A stretch of DNA of 64,000 bases from Bacillota bacterium. GTDB lineage: Bacteria > Bacillota > Bacilli > Alicyclobacillales > SLC66. The notes under the pieces are model-generated. The model had not been told where the DNA came from. It did no database searches and saw nothing but the letters and a program-made list of their open reading frames with translations. This document shows, one piece after another, positions 54,136-62,395 of the stretch (the stretch's first letter is position 1; each line of letters opens with the position of its first letter). The translations under genes and the position numbers were made by a program. The DNA is taken from contig JAJZCW010000009.1 in NCBI GenBank assembly GCA_021828865.1, positions 57,628 to 121,627 of the forward strand, written 5' to 3'.

Positions 54136-55082
54136 TAGCTTTTACCTCCCTGTGGGGCAATAAGCGCCCGCCATGCTTTTTGTACTTCCGGTGGTTGCTT
54201 TGTGATCCACGGCACATGTGTATACAGTGATAACAAGGCATCCAGTCCGCCATCCGGCACGATAAGCGCAATATCCGTTTTAACCGCCTCGCGGGGGTCA
54301 AAAGGCAAGTGTGTCGGAACACGATTGACCACTACCTTTGTGCGCTCCGGGATACGCGGCGCGGCGGGATCAAGACTTGTTACCCAAATGCGAGTAAGTG
54401 CTTGATCAAAAATCGGGTGCTGTGGGTCAGATCCGCAATCCACTATGACCTGCTTAGTGAGTATGGATAGTGACGGTATATCATCTGTTACCGTGCCATA
54501 AGGCAAAGTATCCGCAAGTGCCTGCTCAACGCTGATATTGTCCGCCGTCCAGACCGCTAGGCTCCCGGTGCGCCGTCCTTCCATAAGGGGCAGATTCGTA
54601 ACAGCCGCCAGATTCCACGCCACGAAACTTGCGCCCGCGCCCCTTGCACCGCCTATGGCGATCACCTTAATCTCTTGCGGGTCTAGTTCTATTTCTGTGG
54701 TGTCGTCGGCCTCGGTGTCACGACGCCCAAGATTGAGCAAAGAGCGTTTAGGTTTTGACGGCGCTCGCTCTGCCTCTATCTGCTGGTGCATGTCATTAGC
54801 CGTGGTCAAGATGATTTCACCGTCCGTGATCTCGTCCCACGTCAACGCAATATAAGGGTGTAAGGATTTAACACGCTCATCATGGGGGCCAAACCACGCG
54901 AACATACGTTCTTCTATATAGGGTAAAAACTTGTCAATCTCATTGGCCTTATCCGTAATGACAATGTAAGCGTCTGCGGGTTTCGTAGTGCCTACGAGAC
55001 TTGTAAAATCAAAAGATTTTGCTTCTTCTATCGCCCACGTCAATAAATCTGTAGAATTGCTTAGAAAAGCAATTTTTGCCAA
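54135..55082 (-). CDS. ParA/CpaE-like protein with degenerate Walker A
   Basis: About 315 residues with the same layout as its neighbour: a receiver-like N-terminus and a P-loop-like C-terminal half. The P-loop reads IGGARGAGASFVAWNLA, so the KGGxGKT lysines are gone and ATP hydrolysis is doubtful. It may be a partner of the active ATPase. TTG at 55082 has GGGGGTG six bases upstream; the frame opens at 55097, which sits in the leader hairpin. Confidence 0.75.
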   Translation of the reverse strand: MAKIAFLSNSTDLLTWAIEEAKSFDFTSLVGTTKPADAYIVITDKANEIDKFLPYIEERMFAWFGPHDERVKSLHPYIALTWDEITDGEIILTTANDMHQQIEAERAPSKPKRSLLNLGRRDTEADDTTEIELDPQEIKVIAIGGARGAGASFVAWNLAAVTNLPLMEGRRTGSLAVWTADNISVEQALADTLPYGTVTDDIPSLSILTKQVIVDCGSDPQHPIFDQALTRIWVTSLDPAAPRIPERTKVVVNRVPTHLPFDPREAVKTDIALIVPDGGLDALLSLYTHVPWITKQPPEVQKAWRALIAPQGGKS

Positions 55083-55087
55083 ACAAA

Positions 55088-55130
55088 ACACCCCCAATCA
55101 CTAGATAAGGGGTGTGATGGAAAAATCAAT
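55088..55130 (-). promoter_or_regulatory. TTTTCCA leader with SD hairpin (upstream of 55082 gene)
   Basis: In mRNA sense ATTGATTTTTCCATC precedes a 7-bp stem: ACACCCC (55088-55094) pairs with GGGGTGT (55109-55115). The 3' arm in mRNA is the GGGGTGT SD. The motif starts right after the transglycosylase stop codon. Confidence 0.6.
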
Positions 55131-55136
55131 ATGTGA

Positions 55137-56456
55137 CTAATAACCCGTGTACGTACCACTCAACACACCGGGAATATTGTCAGGATTGCCCCAAGCGCCT
55201 TGAATGTGACGTATGGCGGCTACTGTATTATCTAGTGGGTTCCAAATATCGTTATATCCCGCCACATGATCACCCCAAAACGTGCTAGGAAGCATTTGCA
55301 TGAGGCCGCTTGCATGTTCGCCATCCACTAGGATGGGATCAACCGCGTAAGGGTTCCCACTCGGATCTTCATGGCTTACAATGATTTCCAATTCTGAAAG
55401 CCAGCTTTGCGGTACGCCATCAATCTTTATGGCCTGCTGTAATATGGCGATGACTTGGGGTTTTGGCATTGGCTCGCCCTTCGACGGTGCGCCCCCGGTG
55501 CCGCCCACTTCGCCGCCATCCAAGAGTTGTAGGACAGGTAAAGCGGCGGGGTCGTAAAATTTTTGGTCAAGCACTAGAGCCTGTCCCCAAAGTATTTGCT
55601 GGTCATACGTTGTGCGCTTAAAATCGAATACTTGTTCGGCGTTATAAAGCGGTGAGTAGTCTTTCGTTTGCAGTGTGGACGGTTGATACACTACAATTTG
55701 TGATCCGTCAGACTCAGTAATAATCTGCCAATGCGTGACCCAAAAACCGTTATAGCGCGTAATGTTTTGCAAGACCTCTTGCGTCACATAGTAGTAGTAT
55801 TTCTTGCCTTGCTTGTATCCCACCTTACGTAGCTGTACTGGCTTAAAGTTTATGGCGCTCGGTTGTAACAGTTGAGTGATATAGGCCAATGACTTTTGCG
55901 GGTTCTTGGCTCCTTGTCTCGCGCCGATTTCGTAAAAGGTTTCCAACAGACCATAGGACAGATTCAGTTGCAATTTGTTTACCGTGGCGATTTCTGATTT
56001 CGTCAAGCCTGTATTCTCACCCAAGAAACCCCACCGTATCATCTTAGCCCATTTCGTCGCCAGAGCATTAAAATCTACTGTCTCAGTCTGTCCGTTGGGG
56101 TCGGTCTGGGTAATTGTCTGCCCGGCACCAAATAACATAAACGGGTGTTTGAACATATCCGCCGCGCCAATTATCTGCGTCATCGTCAGCAAAAATTGTG
56201 TGCTAATGATGACAAGTATCACAACCACAATGCCGATAATCCAACGCCGGAAACGTTTATTTTTGACCGTGGTTACTGCCGCGCCCACCCAATTACCTGC
56301 TGATGCCTGAGCCACGATCTGTGCCACGTCTTTAGCATCTTTTGTGAGATTGGCGGCTTTGTTCGCGGTATCTTTTACGGCGTTAGGGGCGCTGTCATCT
56401 AACACGCCCCTAATACGCTGTTGTCCTTTCTGCTTTATCAAACCTTTCCAGTCCAC
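55137..56456 (-). CDS. Membrane-anchored lytic transglycosylase
   Basis: A 439-residue protein: a cytosolic helical start, one transmembrane helix (about 72-92) and an extracytoplasmic region. The C-terminal SLT-type domain has IVSHEDPSGNPYAVDP (catalytic Glu in the HExxSG pattern) and ASGLMQMLPSTF. It should open the peptidoglycan for a transfer channel, like VirB1/ConG-type proteins. The middle part is VirB8/TcpC-sized but not recognisable. The GTG start overlaps the TrbL-like stop. Confidence 0.87.
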   Translation of the reverse strand: MDWKGLIKQKGQQRIRGVLDDSAPNAVKDTANKAANLTKDAKDVAQIVAQASAGNWVGAAVTTVKNKRFRRWIIGIVVVILVIISTQFLLTMTQIIGAADMFKHPFMLFGAGQTITQTDPNGQTETVDFNALATKWAKMIRWGFLGENTGLTKSEIATVNKLQLNLSYGLLETFYEIGARQGAKNPQKSLAYITQLLQPSAINFKPVQLRKVGYKQGKKYYYYVTQEVLQNITRYNGFWVTHWQIITESDGSQIVVYQPSTLQTKDYSPLYNAEQVFDFKRTTYDQQILWGQALVLDQKFYDPAALPVLQLLDGGEVGGTGGAPSKGEPMPKPQVIAILQQAIKIDGVPQSWLSELEIIVSHEDPSGNPYAVDPILVDGEHASGLMQMLPSTFWGDHVAGYNDIWNPLDNTVAAIRHIQGAWGNPDNIPGVLSGTYTGY

Positions 56457-58909
56457 TAACGCCGCCCCCTACTCCCGAACACCCGGAATAGGCTATTAGA
56501 CTTTTTGGCGGGTTGTGGTGTAGTAACTTGTGGCTGTGCTTGCGATTTGTGTATGTCAGCTAGTTTTTTGTTATGTGCGCGTAAGGTTTTAGCCATTTTG
56601 CTTAATTGTGTTCGTTGCTCTGCCACTAATGCTTGTTGTGTTTGTGAATCCTGCCGTGGTGCTTGTTTTGCCTGTTGTTCTGCCTTTGGCTCCGCCTGTT
56701 CCTGCGATTCCTGCTTTGAACGTGAAGCCTGTACTATCTGCAATGGGTTTGGCTCCGCCTGTTTCTGTACCGCCTGCATTGTTTGTGGTGCCTGTGCTTG
56801 TAGTAATTCCTGCTGTGGTGCCTGTGCTTGCTTTGCCTGTGCTGTCTGCAATGCCTCTGGCTCCGCCTGTTTTTGTGGTGCCTGCTCTGTCTTTACCTGC
56901 TCCAAGGTTGTCATCCAAGCGGGTTTATTTTCCGGCGCTGGTAATTCTCCCTGCGTCATGGGTGGTGCGTCATACGTCATGTTTTTTAGTGCTTCTTCAT
57001 ACGCTGATACATAGTCCCGGTTTGGTTTTGTGACTCGTACACGCCCCTTAAATACTGGCGTTGTATAGCGTTTTGCCACTGTTGGCATTTTTGCGGTTGA
57101 TGACTTGAGCGTTTGCAGGGCGGTATTAGCCAAACGCGCCCCTGTTCTGGCTCCCCTTGCGGTTGCCTTTGCGGTTGCCTTTACACTTTGTACCCCTGCT
57201 CGCGCCGCCTCTTTTGCCCCTGCTTCCATCGCCACTGCCACGCCTTTACTTGCCAGACCTAACGTTTTTTCTATTGCCCAATCGACCGCTTTATCTGGTT
57301 GACTGATTAACTCTTTTGCCTCTCTAGCTTTAGCTAACACTGTAGAGGTCTTATCCTTTGCCGATGTAAAGAAGTTATCTACCTCGTCAGGTTCGCGATT
57401 TACTGACTTGTTACTTTGACTGATAGGCTTTTGCGTTGACTTAGCAGTGACTTTTGAAGTTTGCATATCAGGTTTACTTATAGGCGCTTGCATATGACTT
57501 GCGGCGGTATTTCTGCGTGTATTGTCCTGCCCACGTAGGATAGGCGACTTGGCTTTTTCGCGGGTTTCCGCCGTCCAACGCTGTCCTAATCCTAATGGCA
57601 AACCCGTTGTTGCCAATTTATCAGTGATAATCTTAATCTTTTGCATAGGCTTCAACTTTTTGTAAATGCGCCATGCAATGTAAATAGCCACCAAATACAC
57701 TAACCCATTGCCCAGAAAAGCAAAATCACTAATCAGACTAGCCCCACCCGTACCAATAGCGCTACTGGCACTGAACAAACTACCTTGTAGCGCCACGGAT
57801 ATGACTTGCGTTAGACCAAACAGGATCGCACTATACACGCTCACAAAAAAGATAACAAACAGCGACATGATCGTGTATTGCACCCACTTAACGGTCAATG
57901 TCATTGATCGCGTAATTGGGATCAGTTCAAGTGGTAATATCACCGCCCCTGCCGCTACTGCCAGTAAAAAGGCAAGGCGGGCGAATAGCATAATAGCCCC
58001 CATGACAAAATAATAGATAATCGCCCCTATGTTCCCTAGATAAGCCATGTCCGCCACGTCAAGGCGATTCGGGGATGCAAAGGCGGCGGCACCGTCAGGT
58101 GTATTTTGCAACATAGTCGCAATGTTATTGCGGGTGCCATTTTGCAATGGGTAGTTAAGGATTGTGCGCCATGCACTTGAATTGCTGAACAGTGGTACGA
58201 CTTTACCACTGAGACTGTAATTTTGTCCTTCCTCACCTGCAACCCACTCCGGCAAAACCATTGTGTCCCATGCCATCGAATACAAATTAACCCCACTAAG
58301 ACTGGTGTTAGTTGAGGACGCCGTAGCGTTATGTGTGGCAGAGGTTATGACACCCTCAATGCTATTGCCTATCATGGTGCCAATCTGCACAGGTGCGGCG
58401 CTAACCGTCTGTAAAACTTGCGAATTAGTCATTACAGGGCTTGCCAAAAATGCAAACACTACTAAGACTAAGCCTGTTTTGATCGCTCGCCCTGCAATAG
58501 CATGTATGTCATGTTTGATTGCCCCATACCAGACGAACAGGCCAGCAAACGTTAAGGCTACAAAGGGCAAAACCGTGCCAACCATAGGTACGAAAGCCCC
58601 ATGTAAGATGCCTAGCACTATTTTAATCAACCCATTAACCCCGTTAGGTGCAGAACCTAGCTTAAAAAACTCTATGGCGACATATATTTGACTCACCAAG
58701 GCTGAGAATTTTTCGTTGGCGAGCCAATAAATAGGGTCAAAATTACCCGTGAAACCTGCCGCGTCAAAGACATAGTTGCCAATTTGCGGACTGGCAGGAG
58801 GGTTAAAAAGATTGACGCCGCTAATGGTTCCAGACGTGGCGGCAAAAGCCGGAATTTGCATGAGTAGCAGAAATAGTACAGGTAGTAAAAAATAACGCTT
58901 ACGCATCAA
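56456..58909 (-). CDS. TrbL/VirB6-like polytopic membrane protein
   Basis: An 817-residue protein with a signal-like N-terminus and about seven to eight membrane helices in the first 430 residues (YYFVMGAIMLFARLAFLLAV and neighbours), as in TrbL/VirB6 channel proteins. The long C-terminus is cytosolic and low in complexity, with Gln/Ala/Pro/Glu repeats (KQAEPEALQTAQAKQAQAP) from about 690 to 760 and a basic end. It probably forms the inner-membrane part of the transfer channel. It is the first gene of the leftward transfer operon. Confidence 0.8.
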   Translation of the reverse strand: MMRKRYFLLPVLFLLLMQIPAFAATSGTISGVNLFNPPASPQIGNYVFDAAGFTGNFDPIYWLANEKFSALVSQIYVAIEFFKLGSAPNGVNGLIKIVLGILHGAFVPMVGTVLPFVALTFAGLFVWYGAIKHDIHAIAGRAIKTGLVLVVFAFLASPVMTNSQVLQTVSAAPVQIGTMIGNSIEGVITSATHNATASSTNTSLSGVNLYSMAWDTMVLPEWVAGEEGQNYSLSGKVVPLFSNSSAWRTILNYPLQNGTRNNIATMLQNTPDGAAAFASPNRLDVADMAYLGNIGAIIYYFVMGAIMLFARLAFLLAVAAGAVILPLELIPITRSMTLTVKWVQYTIMSLFVIFFVSVYSAILFGLTQVISVALQGSLFSASSAIGTGGASLISDFAFLGNGLVYLVAIYIAWRIYKKLKPMQKIKIITDKLATTGLPLGLGQRWTAETREKAKSPILRGQDNTRRNTAASHMQAPISKPDMQTSKVTAKSTQKPISQSNKSVNREPDEVDNFFTSAKDKTSTVLAKAREAKELISQPDKAVDWAIEKTLGLASKGVAVAMEAGAKEAARAGVQSVKATAKATARGARTGARLANTALQTLKSSTAKMPTVAKRYTTPVFKGRVRVTKPNRDYVSAYEEALKNMTYDAPPMTQGELPAPENKPAWMTTLEQVKTEQAPQKQAEPEALQTAQAKQAQAPQQELLQAQAPQTMQAVQKQAEPNPLQIVQASRSKQESQEQAEPKAEQQAKQAPRQDSQTQQALVAEQRTQLSKMAKTLRAHNKKLADIHKSQAQPQVTTPQPAKKSNSLFRVFGSRGRR

Positions 58910-58960
58910 GGCCGCGCCTCCCTTCTAACTCTTAAAGGACTTGGTGGATTTTTGAGTTTT

Positions 58961-58992
58961 CCAACCTGTCCTTTAATCTGTAGAAGGGTTGG
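58961..58992 (+). promoter_or_regulatory. TTTTCCA leader with SD hairpin (upstream of 59001 gene)
   Basis: GAGTTTTCCAACC is followed by a loop and GAAGGGTTGG; CCAACC (58961-58966) pairs with GGTTGG (58987-58992). The SD GAAGGG lies within the 3' arm. A similar CCTTT/AAGGG hairpin faces the divergent TrbL-like gene in this same 90-bp gap. Confidence 0.5.
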
Positions 58993-59000
58993 TGATTATC

Positions 59001-59285
59001 ATGATTCAAGAGAAAAATGATCCTGAATTTCAGGCGGCTTTAGACAATTACGCGGCTAATGCTAATGCGTGGATTGATGATGTGTTAAATGACGTAGAAA
59101 TAGTTAAAAACTTGCCTGCTGGTGCGCAAATATACACTGATGCACAGGGGGACACATATACCATTTCAGATTTGGCTAAACTTTTGAGCGCGGCTATTGA
59201 TGAGGCAGAGGATGAGGATAATAGATTATCGTCTTACGTACCCGAACTAGAGGACGCACTAGAGTTAATCAAAGCAAGGATGTAA
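59001..59285 (+). CDS. Small acidic protein
   Basis: About 94 residues, strongly acidic and helical (DEAEDEDNRLSSYVPELEDA near the end). I know no family. It is the first gene of the rightward transcript, ahead of the HerA/VirD4-like ATPase. TTG 58989 and GTG 58992 are alternative starts nearer the SD. It could be a DNA-mimic or ATPase accessory, which is only a guess. Confidence 0.6.
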   Translation: MIQEKNDPEFQAALDNYAANANAWIDDVLNDVEIVKNLPAGAQIYTDAQGDTYTISDLAKLLSAAIDEAEDEDNRLSSYVPELEDALELIKARM

Positions 59286-59290
59286 TTCAG

Positions 59291-59330
59291 TTTTTCCACT
59301 AACCCCCTTTCTTTGTGAAAGGGGGTTTTT
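59291..59330 (+). promoter_or_regulatory. TTTTCCA leader with combined SD hairpin and terminator-like stem
   Basis: TTTTTCCACT is followed by a perfect 10-bp stem, AACCCCCTTT (59301-59310) with AAAGGGGGTT (59318-59327), then a T run. The 3' arm is the SD of the ATPase gene. The same structure could terminate transcripts from the acidic gene, so it looks like an attenuator. Confidence 0.65.
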
Positions 59331-59333
59331 TTC

Positions 59334-61883
59334 ATGCGAAAAATACTAGATACCATCAAGCAACGCGCCGCCAATGTACAGACCCGCCCGGACTGGATGA
59401 CCCGCAAGCCACAGGCCGCCAAAACCACCAAGGCGGGGCTAGAGTGGGTGCGCATTATCCCTTACGCGGGCAATAAACAGCAGGCCGACAAGTTGCCGTC
59501 GAAGCTAGGCGGCATGGGTGGAACGGTGGTTTGGCGTTTCGCCAAAGATTCACAAGGGAAAATCTCTATCCTTGCGGCCTACTCATCCGCCAAAACTTTG
59601 CGCAATGCCTTACGCCAACGCTTACCCCATACGGACTTACAGACCGTTGACGCCCCACAAGATTATGAGTTTGCAACGGTTAAGCGTGTTGGCGATCCGG
59701 GCGGCATCCTATCTGATAGTGGCAACTTAGCGGCAATCCTCGACGCCCTAGAACCAGAATCTTATATCGAACTTACGTTCGATCAACGCCCGGAACAGGA
59801 ATACCGGGCGGCTTTGCGTAGTGGATCGGGGCGGCAGGCCACGCAATCGGGCAACCGTTTGAACGATGCCGCCGAAGCATGGAAAGAGATCTTAGGGATA
59901 AGTGGGGGCAAATCCATCAATAAACCTAATTCCAAAAGTGACACCACAGGTACAGATAAAGACACCTCTAAGCGCGTGGATGCCTTATTAAGTGAGAGTA
60001 CCAATTATTTTAGCGTGTCTATCACCATTGGCGCGAAACACGCTAACCATAGGCAGGCCATTTTTGTCGAGGTAAACAATCAAATGAAAAAGACGCACCA
60101 CTTGAGTCTGAACGCCAGCGCACGGGAAATTCTTTGGCGCGAGCCGGAACTTGCCGTATTAGTGGCCGTACCGGACATGACCAACACACAAATGCAACGT
60201 GCCGTGACGCACTTAAAGCCGGGCGAGCGTACTCTTGACGATGAAGCGCTGACAGATGGTGTGGCAGTTGGGCGCTTGATCCACCCAACGAAACCAAAAC
60301 GCCTAGTCATGATTCCACTCAAGCAGTTTTTAAAGCACTATTTTCTATCAGGTAAAAATGGATCGGGCAAGTCTAGCACGGCAGTACAGATGATTCAAAG
60401 CATGTTGGACGTTTGGGCGGCTGATCCTGCCAATGCGTCAGGGTTTACGTACATTGACCCCGCAGGAAGTACCTTGACAATTATTTTGAACCGCTTACTG
60501 CACATGGAACAGCAGGGCGCGACTATCCCTTGGGACAAGGTACACTACATTGATTTAACGCCAGACAGTGAATATCCGATGGGGCTTAACCTCTTGTATC
60601 GTATGCCGCATGAGGATATATCTAATGTAGCAGGGCAGGCGCTTGACGTGATCAAGAGCGCGTTTGGCGGCGATGCCATTTTTACCGAACGCCTGTTAGA
60701 AAACGCCTTATCCACCTTGCTATATGATACGCGCAGAACTCACACCATGCTTGGCGTTCTAAGCGTTTTGCAATACCCTGCCATGCGAGCCGCCATAAAA
60801 ATAGGCGACCCAATGGTAGAGGATTTTTGGAAAACCACGGGTGATGACTTAAAACCAAAAGACTTAGACCCGCTTCAAAATCGCTTACGTCCATTCCTGT
60901 CTAATCCTGCCATGCGTAGGATTTTTGGACAAGCAAAATGGACGCTCAATATCCGGCAGTGGATGGATGACGGGCATATCATTTTGGTCAATGTCAAAAA
61001 CCTAGAGCCGCGTAATATGGGTATTGTCGGCGGGCAAATCCTTACGCGCTATCATGTGATTGCCAAGACCCGCCCCGAAGATATTAGCAAGCCTCACATG
61101 CTTATGATTGATGAGGCACATAACGTTCAAATTCCTATCCTCGGGAAAGTTGTTGCAGAAGATCGAAAATTTGGCTTGTCTTTGGGTTTAATCACGCAAT
61201 ACCCGGAACAATTTTCTCCTGAGATCAGAAAAGCTATATCCGAGAATATGGGAACTTTTCTAAGTTGTACCGCCGGGCCAGACAGCGCGGGATTTATCGC
61301 AAAAATGGTCAATAATGCCTTTAAGCCCGAAGATATACAAGGGCTTCCGAGCAATACCGTAGCCGCTTACACGACGATAGACGATAAACCCTTTAGCTTC
61401 ATGGTCAAATCTGATCCGCCTATCATTTACATGCGGAACGGCAAGGCGGCGAATTATACGAAACGAGAAGAACAAGGCGCGGCGCAAGATTGGGCGATTG
61501 AAAAAGCCCGCGAGTTGGCGGCGCGTGATGGCTCAGACCGGGACGCTGTTGACCGAGAGATTGCCGAATACTTTGAATGGCTCAAGCAATTTCGGGAGGA
61601 TGATGGCGAAGATACCCTACCTGCCAACATTTATAAGCCCGTCAAAGGCGAGCATGCCATACTGGACGCTATTAAGGCTTTGGTGGGTGATCGCGTGGAG
61701 TGGGAAGGGACGACGAGTGAACTCTTGGTGGCATTAGCGGAATACACGGACACTGACGACTATAAAGCGGCGGCATTAGGTAAATTGATGAGCAAAGCTG
61801 AAAGCTGGCTAGATGCACAAAACATTAACGCTGAAAGTCGAGACACAAGAAAAGGCACAGTTTGGCGATTATTTTTGGGCTAA
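59334..61883 (+). CDS. HerA/VirD4-type transfer ATPase
   Basis: An 849-residue protein. Residues 1 to about 300 form a distinctive N-terminal region, partly resembling the N-domains of Gram-positive TraG/VirB4-type ATPases. The core has Walker A SGKNGSGKSST (about 338-348) and Walker B HMLMIDEAHN (about 588-597), then a TraG/VirD4-like sensor region (LITQYPEQFSPEIRKAISENM). A C-terminal region of about 110 residues follows. It is likely the coupling protein or the energising ATPase of the transfer channel. No membrane helices are evident. Confidence 0.85.
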   Translation: MRKILDTIKQRAANVQTRPDWMTRKPQAAKTTKAGLEWVRIIPYAGNKQQADKLPSKLGGMGGTVVWRFAKDSQGKISILAAYSSAKTLRNALRQRLPHTDLQTVDAPQDYEFATVKRVGDPGGILSDSGNLAAILDALEPESYIELTFDQRPEQEYRAALRSGSGRQATQSGNRLNDAAEAWKEILGISGGKSINKPNSKSDTTGTDKDTSKRVDALLSESTNYFSVSITIGAKHANHRQAIFVEVNNQMKKTHHLSLNASAREILWREPELAVLVAVPDMTNTQMQRAVTHLKPGERTLDDEALTDGVAVGRLIHPTKPKRLVMIPLKQFLKHYFLSGKNGSGKSSTAVQMIQSMLDVWAADPANASGFTYIDPAGSTLTIILNRLLHMEQQGATIPWDKVHYIDLTPDSEYPMGLNLLYRMPHEDISNVAGQALDVIKSAFGGDAIFTERLLENALSTLLYDTRRTHTMLGVLSVLQYPAMRAAIKIGDPMVEDFWKTTGDDLKPKDLDPLQNRLRPFLSNPAMRRIFGQAKWTLNIRQWMDDGHIILVNVKNLEPRNMGIVGGQILTRYHVIAKTRPEDISKPHMLMIDEAHNVQIPILGKVVAEDRKFGLSLGLITQYPEQFSPEIRKAISENMGTFLSCTAGPDSAGFIAKMVNNAFKPEDIQGLPSNTVAAYTTIDDKPFSFMVKSDPPIIYMRNGKAANYTKREEQGAAQDWAIEKARELAARDGSDRDAVDREIAEYFEWLKQFREDDGEDTLPANIYKPVKGEHAILDAIKALVGDRVEWEGTTSELLVALAEYTDTDDYKAAALGKLMSKAESWLDAQNINAESRDTRKGTVWRLFLG

Positions 61884-62014
61884 GTTTCCAGATAAATTTC
61901 CATATCCTGTGCAGAAGTTTGCAGAGGGAAATGCAGAAGGAAAGAACACACGTTCTGTATGACTTGTGACAACTGTGCAGGTTTTCAACGGAAACCCTCG
62001 TTACCCCCTCCCAG

Positions 62015-62047
62015 ACCCCTCAAAACCGGGTTGCGGAGGGGTTTTTT
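62015..62047 (+). terminator. Rho-independent terminator after the transfer ATPase gene
   Basis: ACCCCTC (62015-62021) and GAGGGGT (62036-62042) form the base of a stem with extra internal pairing, followed by TTTTTT. It sits about 130 bases after the stop. Confidence 0.75.
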
Positions 62048-62107
62048 ATGCGCAAAATTTCCAGTTTTCTACCCCAAAATTTCCAGTTTTCCAACCTACC
62101 ATATAGC

Positions 62108-62160
62108 TATAATCGCATTTACCTTTTTTTCCACCATCGCCTTATATAGTAGGAGGCGGT
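62108..62160 (+). promoter_or_regulatory. Promoter and TTTTCCA leader of the 62165 gene
   Basis: TATAAT at 62108-62113 is a perfect -10 box. The transcript would begin near CTTTTTTTCCACC, then fold TCGCCT (62137-62142) with AGGCGG (62154-62159), where AGGAGGCGG is the SD. The stretch 61884-62130 also holds five TTTCCA copies. Confidence 0.55.
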
Positions 62161-62164
62161 TTTT

Positions 62165-62395
62165 ATGATTAAAACTGATTCACTGCAATATCAAGGCCGT
62201 ACAGTTGAGACTTTCACCGACCATACAGGCCAACGCTGGCTGTCAGCAAGGGATTTAGGCATTAAGATTGATTTAGAGGATATATCACGAAATACGTTAG
62301 TCTTAGTGCAAAGTCAGGATGAAACTAAAACACTATATGCTAACGTGTTTTTACGCGAGGAGGCGAGCGCAAATGCAGTGTCTAATCTGCAATAA
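62165..62395 (+). CDS. Small protein with Bro-N-like pattern
   Basis: A 76-residue protein. RTVETFTDHTGQRWLSARDLGIKI resembles the start of phage Bro-N/antirepressor domains, and the rest is short and strand-like. It may bind DNA or be a truncated antirepressor. The SD AGGAGGCGG precedes the ATG. The end overlaps the RadC-like gene by 23 bases, so translation is coupled. Confidence 0.6.
   Translation: MIKTDSLQYQGRTVETFTDHTGQRWLSARDLGIKIDLEDISRNTLVLVQSQDETKTLYANVFLREEASANAVSNLQ

Noticed and set aside
56505..57033. Cys-rich and Pro/Val-rich frames opposite the TrbL-like tail
   Set aside because: They are shadows of the Gln/Ala/Pro repeat region on the other strand and lack start signals.
62048..62149. 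A 33-codon leader peptide after the ATPase terminator
   Set aside because: It starts right after a U tract without an SD, and the following promoter and leader explain the sequence better.
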